Source of the DNA: Bradyrhizobium sp. cir1
GTDB lineage: Bacteria; Pseudomonadota; Alphaproteobacteria; Rhizobiales; Xanthobacteraceae
Assembly: GCF_014198245.1 (NCBI RefSeq)
Contig: NZ_JACIHE010000013.1
Coordinates: forward strand, 1 to 64,000
Length of the DNA: 64,000 nucleotides
Direction: 5' to 3'
This document shows, piece after piece, positions 42,383-50,291 of this stretch. A program made the position numbers and the translations under genes. Numbering within the stretch: position 1 is the stretch's first letter; every line of letters starts with the position of its first letter. Below the pieces are notes generated by a model, which worked only from the letters and a program-made list of their open reading frames with translations, had not been told where the DNA came from and ran no database searches.

Positions 42383-42880
42383 ATGAAACGCAAACCATCG
42401 ACCGAGGCAACCTCCGCCTGGATCCGCCTGATGCGGGTGCAGAGCCGCGTGCTCGACTGCGTCGAGCAGGACCTGAAGAAGGCGGGCTTCCCCCCGCTGG
42501 CCTGGTATGACGCGCTGCTCGAGCTGTCGCGCGCGCCGAGCGGAGAGCTGCGGCCGGTGGAACTCGAGCGGCAGATGCTGATCCCGCAATACTCCACCTC
42601 GCGCCTGATCGACCGCCTGGTCGACGAGGGGCTCGCCTCCCGGCGCGAATGCAAGATCGACAAGCGCGGCCAGTTCGTGGAGATCACCGAAGCCGGCCGC
42701 GAACTGCAGAAGCGGATGTGGGGGGCCTATTCGGCCGCAATCGAGAAATATGTCGGCTCGAAACTGTCCGATGCCGATGCCGTCAAGCTCAGCGGTCTGC
42801 TCGACCGGCTGGGCTGCTCGTGCGGCGAGATGAAGCTGCCGCCCGTCGCCAACGTCAACGAAAGCACGCCGTCGCGATGA
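42383..42880 (+). CDS. MarR family transcriptional regulator
   Basis: 165 residues from ATG 42383, preceded by GAGCGGGA; TTG 42371 is an alternative. The winged helix is visible in 'LSRAPSGELRPVELERQML', 'STSRLIDRLVDEGLASR' and 'DKRGQFVEITEAGRELQ'. Cys-Ser-Cys near the C-terminus ('RLGCSCGEM') could sense thiol stress, though this is only a guess. It is divergent from GST and 99 bp upstream of gshA on the same strand, so it may control a glutathione module. Confidence 0.92.
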   Translation: MKRKPSTEATSAWIRLMRVQSRVLDCVEQDLKKAGFPPLAWYDALLELSRAPSGELRPVELERQMLIPQYSTSRLIDRLVDEGLASRRECKIDKRGQFVEITEAGRELQKRMWGAYSAAIEKYVGSKLSDADAVKLSGLLDRLGCSCGEMKLPPVANVNESTPSR

Positions 42881-42979
42881 TCGCGCGGCAAACCAGCACG
42901 TCCGCGCACCCGGTGGTTCGCGGACGATCCCCTTCACCCCGCGCGCATTCGGTCGAAGCGCCTTTGATTAGAGTTTGAT

Positions 42980-44350
42980 ATGGCGCGAGACCAGATCGAT
43001 ATGACGCCACTGCAGTCACGCGACGAACTCGTCGCGTGGTTCGAGGCCGGCTGCAAGGACCCGTCCGAATTCCGCATGGGCACCGAGCACGAGAAGACGC
43101 CGTTCACGCTCGAAGGCCACCGTCCGGTGCCGTATGAAGGCGCGCGCGGCATCGGCGCGCTGCTCGAAGGCATGAAGCTCCTGCTCGGCTGGGAGCCGAT
43201 CATGGAGAAGGGCAACATCATCGGCCTCTATGACGTCACCGGCGGCGGCGCGATCTCGCTCGAGCCGGGCGGACAGTTCGAGCTGTCGGGCGCGCCGGTC
43301 GAGAACGTGCACCAGACCCAGAGCGAGCTGATGGCGCACCTCGCCCAGGTGCGCGAGATCGCAGCGCCGCTCGGCATCGGCTTCCTTGGCCTCGGCATGA
43401 CGCCGTCCTGGTCGCGCTCGGACATCCCGGTGATGCCGAAGGGCCGCTACAAGATCATGACCAATTACATGCCGAAGGTCGGCCAGTACGGCCTCGACAT
43501 GATGTACCGGACCTGCACGGTGCAGACCAATCTCGACTTCTCTTCCGAAGCCGACATGGTCAAGAAGCTGCGCGTGTCGCTCGCGCTCCAGCCGGTCGCA
43601 ACCGCCTTGTTCGCCAACTCGCCGTTCACCGAGGGCAGGCCGAACGGCTTCCTCTCCTTCCGCTCCGAGATCTGGCGCGACACCGACAATGCGCGCGCGG
43701 GCATGATGCCGTGGGCGTTCGAGGACGGCATGGGCTTCGAGCGCTATGTCGACTACGCGCTCGACGTGCCCATGTATTTCGTCAAGCGCGGCGAGGAGTA
43801 CATCGACGTGTCGGGCTCCTCGTTCCGCGCCTTCTTCGATGGCCGCAACAACAACCTTCCCGGCGAGCGTCCGACGCTGTCGGACTGGGCCAACCATCTC
43901 TCGACGATCTTCCCGGAAGTGCGGCTGAAGCGCTATCTCGAGATGCGCGGCTCCGACGGCGGACCGTGGGGGCGCCTGCCGGCGCTGCCGGCATTCTGGG
44001 TCGGGCTGCTCTATGACGATGTGTCGCTCGATGCCGCCTGGGACATGGTGAAGCACTGGTCCGCGCATGAACGCCAGGCCCTGCGCGACGATGTGCCGCG
44101 CTTCGGCTTCAAGTCGCGGATCAAGGACCGCTATCTGTTCGAGATCGCCAAGGACTGCCTCGTTCTGGCGCATGCCGGCCTGCGTCGGCGCGGCCGGATC
44201 GACCAGCTCGGACGCGACGAGACCCGGCATCTGGAGCCGCTCGACCGCATCATCGATTCCGGCCGGACGCCGGCCGAGGAAATGATCGAGAAGTTCAACG
44301 GTCCCTGGAAGGGCTCGGTGGAACCGGCCTACGCGGAATACGCGTTCTAA
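42980..44350 (+). CDS. gshA: glutamate-cysteine ligase, plant/alphaproteobacterial type
   Basis: 456 residues. This is the GCS2/plant-type enzyme, not the E. coli form: 'ELVAWFEAGCKDPSEFRMGT' with 'EHEKTPF', then 'GGAISLEPGGQFELSGAP', 'LGLGMTPSW' and 'GRYKIMTNYMPKVG' are its signatures. It makes gamma-glutamylcysteine, the first step of glutathione synthesis, using ATP. It lies behind the MarR gene and near a GST gene, so local co-regulation is plausible. Length fits the family. Confidence 0.95.
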   Translation: MARDQIDMTPLQSRDELVAWFEAGCKDPSEFRMGTEHEKTPFTLEGHRPVPYEGARGIGALLEGMKLLLGWEPIMEKGNIIGLYDVTGGGAISLEPGGQFELSGAPVENVHQTQSELMAHLAQVREIAAPLGIGFLGLGMTPSWSRSDIPVMPKGRYKIMTNYMPKVGQYGLDMMYRTCTVQTNLDFSSEADMVKKLRVSLALQPVATALFANSPFTEGRPNGFLSFRSEIWRDTDNARAGMMPWAFEDGMGFERYVDYALDVPMYFVKRGEEYIDVSGSSFRAFFDGRNNNLPGERPTLSDWANHLSTIFPEVRLKRYLEMRGSDGGPWGRLPALPAFWVGLLYDDVSLDAAWDMVKHWSAHERQALRDDVPRFGFKSRIKDRYLFEIAKDCLVLAHAGLRRRGRIDQLGRDETRHLEPLDRIIDSGRTPAEEMIEKFNGPWKGSVEPAYAEYAF

Positions 44351-44462
44351 TTCGATACGCGACGACCAGGATTTAGGCCGTTCATCGCCCATACAGGTTT
44401 GCGGCGATCAAATGATCGGCTGAAAAAACCTGAGCGTCGTCAATAACTCGAAAGCTGTTCCG

Positions 44463-45041
44463 ATGGGGAAGGGCCGCCTGTCCGGGGGCGTCATGGCAAG
44501 CGTCCTGGCAAGCGTCGTGGCATGTGTCACGCTGCTTTCGCTCGCGTTTGCGAGCGTGCCGGCGCGCGCCCAGACGGCATTCGACCGGCCCGGCGGCGAC
44601 TATTTCAGCACGCCGGTCACCTCGGGCGACCCCGAGGACTGCGCTCTGCTGTGCGAGCGCGACCGCCGCTGTCGCTCGTGGAGCTTCAGCTATCCCGACA
44701 TCGACGGTGCCGCGGCGGTGTGCTGGCTCAAGAACACCGTGCCGGCGCGCGTGCCCGGCAGTTGCTGCATCTCCGGCGTCCGCGGCGCCGGCGTGATCGA
44801 GCCGCGCGTCGAAGGCGTGGAGACGTCGATCGATCGCCCCGGCGGCGACTTGCGCAATTTCGAGCTCAAGGACGGCGAAAGCGTAGAGGCCTGCAAGGCC
44901 GCCTGCACCGCCGACAACAAGTGCCGCGCCTTCACCTACGCCCGCCCCGGCTATACCGGCCGCGAGGCGCGCTGCTTCCTGAAAAAGGAGATCAAGCCGC
45001 CGCGCAGGAAGGCGGGGTTCACGTCGGGCGTGGTGCGGTAG
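44463..45041 (+). CDS. secreted protein with two PAN/Apple domains
   Basis: 192 residues. Residues about 1-37 form a signal peptide (VLASVVACVTLLSLAFASVPARA). Two repeats follow, each starting 'DRPGGDY/DL' and holding paired cysteines: 'DCALLCERDRRCRSWSF..CWLK' and 'ACKAACTADNKCRAFTY..CFLKK', the PAN/Apple pattern. Such domains bind protein or carbohydrate outside the cytoplasm. Monocistronic, 112 bp after gshA. Ligand unknown. Confidence 0.88.
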   Translation: MGKGRLSGGVMASVLASVVACVTLLSLAFASVPARAQTAFDRPGGDYFSTPVTSGDPEDCALLCERDRRCRSWSFSYPDIDGAAAVCWLKNTVPARVPGSCCISGVRGAGVIEPRVEGVETSIDRPGGDLRNFELKDGESVEACKAACTADNKCRAFTYARPGYTGREARCFLKKEIKPPRRKAGFTSGVVR

Positions 45042-45057
45042 AGCGCAGCTCTCACCG

Positions 45058-45138
45058 CCGTCATTGCGAGCGCAGCGAAGCAATCCAGACTGTTTCCGCG
45101 GAGGGATTCTGGATTGCTTCGCTTCGCTCGCAATGACG
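45058..45138. repeat. palindromic intergenic repeat, family A (copy 2)
   Basis: CCGTCATTGCGAGCGCAGCG and AAGCAATCCAG at the left pair with CTGGATTGCTTCGC and GCTCGCAATGACG at the right. It is 16 bp after the PAN-domain gene and separates it from the convergent nucleotidyltransferase gene. Confidence 0.92.
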
Positions 45139-45158
45139 AGGAGGATGAAGCGGGCAAC

Positions 45159-45725
45159 TCACTCCGCCGCGATCACCGTGAGCTCCGGCCACAGCGCCTT
45201 CCAGCGCGCGGCTTTCATCGCGTAGTTCGTCGCTGAAAAATTCGGGCCTGGATTCGGTCGCGCGATCAGCCCTGCGACATCGCCAAAGCCATGCGGCGCG
45301 TAGACCTCATAGCCATCGCCTGCGCGCCTGACCCCGACTTGCGTGTTCTGCGTGAGGAAGCGGTCGATGCCCTCGGTCGAGCTTCTCAGGGGCGGGTAGG
45401 GCAGGCCGTGCTTGGCGGGGTACCACAGATGCACGCGCGCCTGGTTGCGGATCTCGACCTTGACGCCGAGATGCGCGAGCCGCTGATGCAGCTTGCGGAT
45501 CACCGAATCCTCCGCCTCCCACGATGTATCAGGATCGAAATAGAACGCGTCGTAGTCGGCAATGCCGTGATCGGTGGCGCGGTTTGTCAGCACGTTCCAC
45601 ACCGTCTGCACCAGGCATCCCGAGACCAGCCAGGCATCGGGAAGGGCGAGATGCGCGAGCTCGTCGATGATCGTGACATTGACCGGATTGCGCAGGGCGA
45701 GAGCGAGAAATTCGTCGCGGGTCAT
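45159..45725 (-). CDS. nucleotidyltransferase family protein (COG3575 type)
   Basis: 188 residues from ATG 45725; a longer in-frame start at 45938 would read through a repeat and lepB, so it is rejected. 'DAWLVSGCLVQTVWNVLTN' and 'DYDAFYFDPDTSW' give the G..Q..WN and DxD-like pattern of this nucleotidyltransferase family, and 'KVEIRNQARVHLWYPAKHG' follows. Function and substrate are unknown. A family C repeat occupies the upstream region to within 8 bp of the start, so its promoter must lie in or beyond the repeat. Confidence 0.82.
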   Translation of the reverse strand: MTRDEFLALALRNPVNVTIIDELAHLALPDAWLVSGCLVQTVWNVLTNRATDHGIADYDAFYFDPDTSWEAEDSVIRKLHQRLAHLGVKVEIRNQARVHLWYPAKHGLPYPPLRSSTEGIDRFLTQNTQVGVRRAGDGYEVYAPHGFGDVAGLIARPNPGPNFSATNYAMKAARWKALWPELTVIAAE

Positions 45726-45732
45726 CGGAAAT

Positions 45733-45832
45733 CGTAGGGTGGGCAAAGGCGCGCTCTTCACGCGCCGTGCCCACCATCTCTCCACGTTGCGACAGACGTG
45801 GTGGGCACGCTTCCGCTTTGCCCATCCTACGA
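45733..45832. repeat. palindromic intergenic repeat, family C (copy 2)
   Basis: CGTAGGGTGGGCAAAGGCG at the left pairs with CGCTTTGCCCATCCTACG at the right; inner arms are GTGCCCACCA / TGGTGGGCAC. It lies between the lepB stop and the nucleotidyltransferase start, on the path of any read-through. Confidence 0.9.
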
Positions 45833-45837
45833 TCCCG

Positions 45838-46614
45838 TCAATGCACGGCGGTGAAGAACCGCGCGAGCCGGAAGCCGGACAGCCAGGTCCACACCGGCTG
45901 GCCGCGCATGCCGAGATCCCAGGAGCCGAGCACGGCATCCGCGCGTCCGACCAGATTGTCGATCGGCAGCAAGCCGACGCCGCCGGAGCGCAGCGGCACG
46001 CGGCTGTCGGCGGAGTTGTCCCTGTTGTCGCCGAGCACGAACAGGTGGCCGGCCGGCACCGTTACCTCGGGCGTGTTGTCGAGCGGGCCGTTGTCGCGCA
46101 TCTTGAAGATCAGGTGCGAGACGCCGTTCGGCAGCGTCTCGACATAGCGATAGGCCGGCTCGCTGCCGCCATTGTCGTCCTCGGCCGCGCCAACGCCATC
46201 CGGCTTCAGCTCGGCGGGGCGGTCGTTGATGAAGAGCTGGCCCTGGCGCATCTGGATGCGGTCGCCGGGCAGGCCGACGACGCGCTTGACCCAGGCCTGC
46301 GCGCGATCGCCGGGCCAGCGGAAGACCACGACGTCGCCCTGCTTCGGCGTCTCCGCGAACACGCGGCCGCTCTCGGGCAGGTTGATCTGGATCGGCAGCG
46401 ACGAGGTGCCGTAGCCATAGGGGAATTTCGAGGCGATCAGCGCGTCGCCGATCAGCAGCGTCGGCTCCATCGAGCCCGACGGCACGTAGAACGGCTCGGC
46501 GAGTGCGCCCTTGGCGATGAACACGGCGGCGACGATGCCGGCGAGCTGCACCAGCTGCCCACCCCAGCCGCTGCTCTTGCGCTTGGCGGGTGCAGTTACC
46601 TTTTCAACGCTCAT
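45838..46614 (-). CDS. lepB: signal peptidase I
   Basis: 258 residues from ATG 46614. One membrane helix (about 20-38) precedes the catalytic region: Ser48 in 'VPSGSMEPTL' and Lys110 in 'WVKRVVGLPGD', with 'LGDNRDNSADSR' near the C-terminus. It removes signal peptides on the outer face of the inner membrane. The start overlaps the tldD stop by 4 bp (46611-46614). lepB usually sits with rnc/era in this group; here it is linked to tldD instead, so it may be a second copy. Confidence 0.94.
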   Translation of the reverse strand: MSVEKVTAPAKRKSSGWGGQLVQLAGIVAAVFIAKGALAEPFYVPSGSMEPTLLIGDALIASKFPYGYGTSSLPIQINLPESGRVFAETPKQGDVVVFRWPGDRAQAWVKRVVGLPGDRIQMRQGQLFINDRPAELKPDGVGAAEDDNGGSEPAYRYVETLPNGVSHLIFKMRDNGPLDNTPEVTVPAGHLFVLGDNRDNSADSRVPLRSGGVGLLPIDNLVGRADAVLGSWDLGMRGQPVWTWLSGFRLARFFTAVH

Positions 46615-48038
46615 GCGCCCGTTCCACCCACCGTAATGCGTTCCATCAGAAGCGACGGCTGGCCGACGCCGACAGGCACGCCCTGGCCGTTCTTGCCGCA
46701 GGTGCCGATGCCGGTGTCGAGCGCGAGGTCGTTGCCGATCATGCGGATGCGATGCAGGTCGGTCGGCCCGTTGCCGATCAGCATCGCGCCCTTCAGCGGC
46801 GCGCCGATCTTGCCGTTCTCGATCTTGTAGGCCTCGGTGCACTGGAATACGTATTTGCCCGAGGTGATGTCGACCTGGCCGCCACCGAAATTCGCGGCGA
46901 ACACGCCGTTCTTCACTGAGCTAAGGATCTCGGCCGGATCGCGGTCGCCCGCGAGCATGTAGGTGTTGGTCATGCGCGGCATCGGCACATGGGCATAGCC
47001 CTGGCGGCGGCCGTTGCCGGTCGGCTTCATGTTCATCAGCCGTGCGTTCTGGCGGTCCTGCATGTAGCCGACCAGGATGCCGTCCTCGATCAGCACGGTG
47101 CGGTTGGTCGGCGTGCCCTCGTCGTCGATCGAGAGCGAGCCGCGGCGCGAGGCCATGGTGCCGTCGTCGACCACGGTGACGCCCTTGGCCGCGACCTGCT
47201 GGCCCATCAGGCCAGCGAACGCCGAGGTTTTCTTGCGGTTGAAGTCGCCTTCGAGGCCATGGCCGACCGCCTCATGCAGCATCACGCCGGGCCAGCCGGC
47301 GCCCAGCACGACGTCCATCTCGCCGGCCGGGGCCGGAATCGATTCCAGATTGACCAGCGCCTCGCGCAGCGCGCCGTCGGCGGCATCGCGCCAGTTCCTG
47401 CTCTCGATGAACTCGGCATAGCTGGCGCGGCCGCCATAGCCCTTGCTGCCGCTCTCCTGGCGGTCGCCCTGGCCGGCGACGACGGAAATGTTGACGCGCA
47501 CCAGAGGACGGATGTCGCGATAGCTCTCGCCGTCGGGCCGCAGGATCTCGACCACCTGCCAGGTCGCGCCCAGACTGACACTGACCTGCCGCACCCGCGG
47601 ATCCTTGTCGCGCAAATAGGCGTCGATCTCGGCCAGCAGCTTGACCTTGGTCTCGAAGCCGGGGGCATCGAGCGGATTGTCGTCACTATAAAGCCGCACG
47701 TTGGTATGCGCCGGCGGGGCCGCAAAGCTGCCGGAATAGCCGCCGCGCACGGCCGCGACCGCGTCGGCGGCGCGAATCAGTGCCGGCAGCGAGACGTCGG
47801 AGGAATGCGCGTAACCCACCGCGTCGTCCTTGACAGCGCGAAGCCCAAAACCCTGCGAGGTGTCGTAGGTCGCCTGCTTCAGCCGCCCATTGTCGAACAT
47901 CAGCGCTTCGGTCTGGCTGTATTCCAGGAACAGCTCGCCGTCGTCGGCGCCGGAAAGCCCGCGCGCGACCTCGTTGCGAACCTGGTCGCGGTCGAGATTG
48001 GCACGGTCGAGCAGGGAGGTTGTGGCGGGGTTGGTCAT
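46611..48038 (-). CDS. tldD: metalloprotease TldD
   Basis: 475 residues. The PmbA/TldD zinc motif 'MLHEAVGHGLEGD' is present, with 'ASYAEFIESRNWRDAAD' and a C-terminal barrel. With TldE/PmbA it degrades unfolded peptides and can mature modified peptides (microcin B17, CcdA). TldE is not in the window. It is translationally coupled to lepB (4-bp overlap). Length fits the family (about 480). Confidence 0.95.
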   Translation of the reverse strand: MTNPATTSLLDRANLDRDQVRNEVARGLSGADDGELFLEYSQTEALMFDNGRLKQATYDTSQGFGLRAVKDDAVGYAHSSDVSLPALIRAADAVAAVRGGYSGSFAAPPAHTNVRLYSDDNPLDAPGFETKVKLLAEIDAYLRDKDPRVRQVSVSLGATWQVVEILRPDGESYRDIRPLVRVNISVVAGQGDRQESGSKGYGGRASYAEFIESRNWRDAADGALREALVNLESIPAPAGEMDVVLGAGWPGVMLHEAVGHGLEGDFNRKKTSAFAGLMGQQVAAKGVTVVDDGTMASRRGSLSIDDEGTPTNRTVLIEDGILVGYMQDRQNARLMNMKPTGNGRRQGYAHVPMPRMTNTYMLAGDRDPAEILSSVKNGVFAANFGGGQVDITSGKYVFQCTEAYKIENGKIGAPLKGAMLIGNGPTDLHRIRMIGNDLALDTGIGTCGKNGQGVPVGVGQPSLLMERITVGGTGA

Positions 48039-48278
48039 CGATCACCCATTGTCGGAGAGATGTCGGGCAAGATAATGGCTTCCGAACCGTTCGGCGAGAG
48101 GGCGGGCCGTCACATTACCGAAACGACATGATTGAAATCATTGTCATATCCGAAGCGCAGATCGAAAGCTTTGGTCCATCACCGTCACCCCCGCGCAACG
48201 GCGGAGCCGTTGTCGCTGGAGGCGCTCACCTCTTCGGCGAGCCTCGAAGGGCGACGGCCCGGCCGGCAGCTCGGCCGT

Positions 48279-48338
48279 TCATCCTTCGAGGCTCGCACGG
48301 CAGCGCGATTGCGCTGCCGAACTCGCGCCTCAGGATAA
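48279..48338. repeat. degenerate family B repeat
   Basis: CATCCTTCGAGGCTCGC on the left and GCGCCTCAGGATAACGGG on the right resemble the ends of family B (15873-16008). An upstream partial arm (CGAGCCTCGAAGGGCGACGG, about 48237-48256) also pairs with it. The rest of the 329-bp gap 48039-48367 holds no gene. Confidence 0.6.
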
Positions 48339-48367
48339 CGGGATTGAGAATGTGCGAGGGATATCGC

Positions 48368-48901
48368 CTACGGCAGCTTGTCGTAGCCCTCGCCGAGCCC
48401 GTTCAGGCTGAGCGGGAAGCCGATGCCTTCTTCCGGGGTCTCGAAGATGATGAAGGTGGCGGTCTTGGCGGTGCGAAGCTGGCCGAGCAGCTTGTCGTCC
48501 ATCACGACCTCGGCGACGCAGCCATTGGGCAGGCAGCGCACGAAGCCGGCGCGGCCGACGTCCTGGTTGTCGAGCTTGAGGCCGAGGCCGGAGGGCAGCA
48601 GGACGCCGAGCGGGGCGACCACGCGCATCAGACGGCTCTTCTGGTCGGCGGTCTTGAGCACGATCACGGTCAGGCCGGCATTGGAGCGGTCTTCCGCCAC
48701 CACGCTCTGGATCAGGGCGCATTGCTCGGTCTGGGCGCCCGGCGGGGTGTCGCAGCGGATCTGCCAGTCGCCATGGACGGAGCGCACCGCGCCCTGCGCA
48801 TGGGCAAGGCCCGGAAGGGCCAGGAGAACGACCGCAGCCAGCAGGGCTGCCAGCGCCGAGAGGCCGTCAGCCTGCCTTGCCATGCATCTCGAAAGCCCCA
48901 T
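48368..48901 (-). CDS. invasion-associated locus B (IalB) family secreted protein
   Basis: 177 residues from ATG 48901 with AGAGGGA upstream; the longer frame to 49021 has no start context. Signal peptide about 1-35 (LLAAVVLLALPGLAHA). The mature part has the IalB pattern 'HGDWQIRCDTPPG' and 'QCALIQSVVAED', plus 'GFVRCLPNGCVAEVVMDD' with four cysteines likely paired in disulfides. IalB was named in Bartonella; in free-living rhizobia the role is unknown. Monocistronic. Confidence 0.88.
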   Translation of the reverse strand: MGLSRCMARQADGLSALAALLAAVVLLALPGLAHAQGAVRSVHGDWQIRCDTPPGAQTEQCALIQSVVAEDRSNAGLTVIVLKTADQKSRLMRVVAPLGVLLPSGLGLKLDNQDVGRAGFVRCLPNGCVAEVVMDDKLLGQLRTAKTATFIIFETPEEGIGFPLSLNGLGEGYDKLP

Positions 48902-49169
48902 CGGGGTCGGTCCCTCTGCTCGCTTGGGTCGCTTGCGCGGGTGGACTGATACGGAAATGACGGCGTCTTGAAGGCAATTCCCAAGCAAATTCCGCGCCGC
49001 CGAGGCCGCCACCGCCGGCACGAATCAGGTTCCTGTGCGGCCGTTCGCAAGTGCCTACAGCGGGCAATTCCGCTGTCAAGCCGCGGCATCCCGGGAAACG
49101 GTATTTTTGTCTGATGTTACTAGGAAATATCTTGCGGGTGATCGCTGACAGACGGGGCTCAAGACTGCA

Positions 49170-49183
49170 TTGCGATAGATCAA
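49170..49183. promoter_or_regulatory. candidate FixK/FNR-type box upstream of ctaC
   Basis: TTGCGATAGATCAA matches the Crp/Fnr-type FixK box layout TTG(A/C)-N6-(T/G)CAA. It is about 170 bp upstream of the ctaC start, inside a 447-bp region (48902-49348) without a gene. One match of this length could be chance. Confidence 0.35.
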
Positions 49184-49348
49184 GAATTATGGTTTGAGAG
49201 GCTTGATTTCGGCGTTCTAGCGATCTGGCCCCAATTCCTCTTAGAGGTATTCTTGAGCGGCGGTTCGTCAGACGGACGGATCGAATAAGCGTTTCCCGGA
49301 AATAGGGGGACGCACTTGGGGTGATTTCGTAAGGGGAGCGCGAACGGC

Positions 49349-50203
49349 ATGAGGATGTCGATGGGCCGGGTAGGCCGGCATTTGCTGGGATTGGCGACCA
49401 TCGCCTTGGTGGCGGCTGGCCTGACGCTGGCGACGGGCGGCGTGGCATTCGCCGAGCTCGGGCAGCCGGCGCCGTGGGAGTGGAGGCTCCAGCAGTCCGG
49501 ATCGCCGGTGATGGACAACATCGTCTGGTTCCACAACTTCCTGTTCGTGCTGATCGCCCTGATCACGCTGTTCGTCCTGGCGCTGCTGATCGTCGTGGTC
49601 ATCAAGTTCAACGCGAAGGCCAATCCGGTGCCGTCGCGGACCACCCACAACACGCTGATCGAGGTGGTGTGGACCCTGGTTCCGGTGCTGATCCTGGTCG
49701 GCATCGCGGTGCCGTCGTTCCGCCTCTTGTTCCTCGAGCTCGATGTGCCGAAGGCGGACCTGACCATCAAGGCCACCGGCAAGCAGTGGTACTGGTCCTA
49801 CGCCTATCCCGATAACGGCAAGTTCGAGTTCGACTCGCTGATGGCCCAGGACAAGCAGCCGCGGCTGCTCGGTGTCGACAACGAGATGGTGGTTCCCGTC
49901 AACAAGGTGATTCGCGTCCAGACCACAGGCGCCGACGTCATTCACTCCTTCGCGGTGCCGTCCTTTGGCATCAAGATCGACGCCATCCCCGGCCGCTTGA
50001 ACGAAACTTGGTTCAAGGCCACCAAGGTCGGCATGTATTACGGCCAGTGCTCGGAGCTGTGCGGCAAGGACCACGCCTTCATGCCGATCGCGGTGCGCGT
50101 GGTGAGCGACCAGGAGTTCGCCTCCTGGGTCGAGACGGCGAAGAAGAAATTCGCGAGCGGCGGCGCCAGCACCTACGCCTCCGCGGCCGGCCCGACGCAG
50201 TAA
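49349..50203 (+). CDS. ctaC: cytochrome c oxidase subunit II (aa3 type)
   Basis: 284 residues from ATG 49349, which has AAGGGGAG about 11 nt upstream. A signal peptide and two membrane helices ('FLFVLIALITLFVLALLIVV', 'LVPVLILVGIAVPSFRLLFL') precede the periplasmic cupredoxin domain. The CuA site is intact: 'GADVIHSFAVPSFG' His and 'YGQCSELCGKDHAFM'. It accepts electrons from cytochrome c. First gene of the oxidase operon, with a long leader that may carry redox control. Confidence 0.96.
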   Translation: MRMSMGRVGRHLLGLATIALVAAGLTLATGGVAFAELGQPAPWEWRLQQSGSPVMDNIVWFHNFLFVLIALITLFVLALLIVVVIKFNAKANPVPSRTTHNTLIEVVWTLVPVLILVGIAVPSFRLLFLELDVPKADLTIKATGKQWYWSYAYPDNGKFEFDSLMAQDKQPRLLGVDNEMVVPVNKVIRVQTTGADVIHSFAVPSFGIKIDAIPGRLNETWFKATKVGMYYGQCSELCGKDHAFMPIAVRVVSDQEFASWVETAKKKFASGGASTYASAAGPTQ

Positions 50204-50291
50204 GCGCCGGGCAAGGCTCGAGGGGACTGAAATCGACATAAGAGGGCGGGACCTCCAAAGGTCCGATTGGGACGCAAGGCAGGATTTGAAA

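Noticed and set aside
45726..45938. N-terminal extension of the nucleotidyltransferase
   Set aside because: It would be encoded by a palindromic repeat and the end of lepB; the ATG at 45725 starts the recognisable domain.
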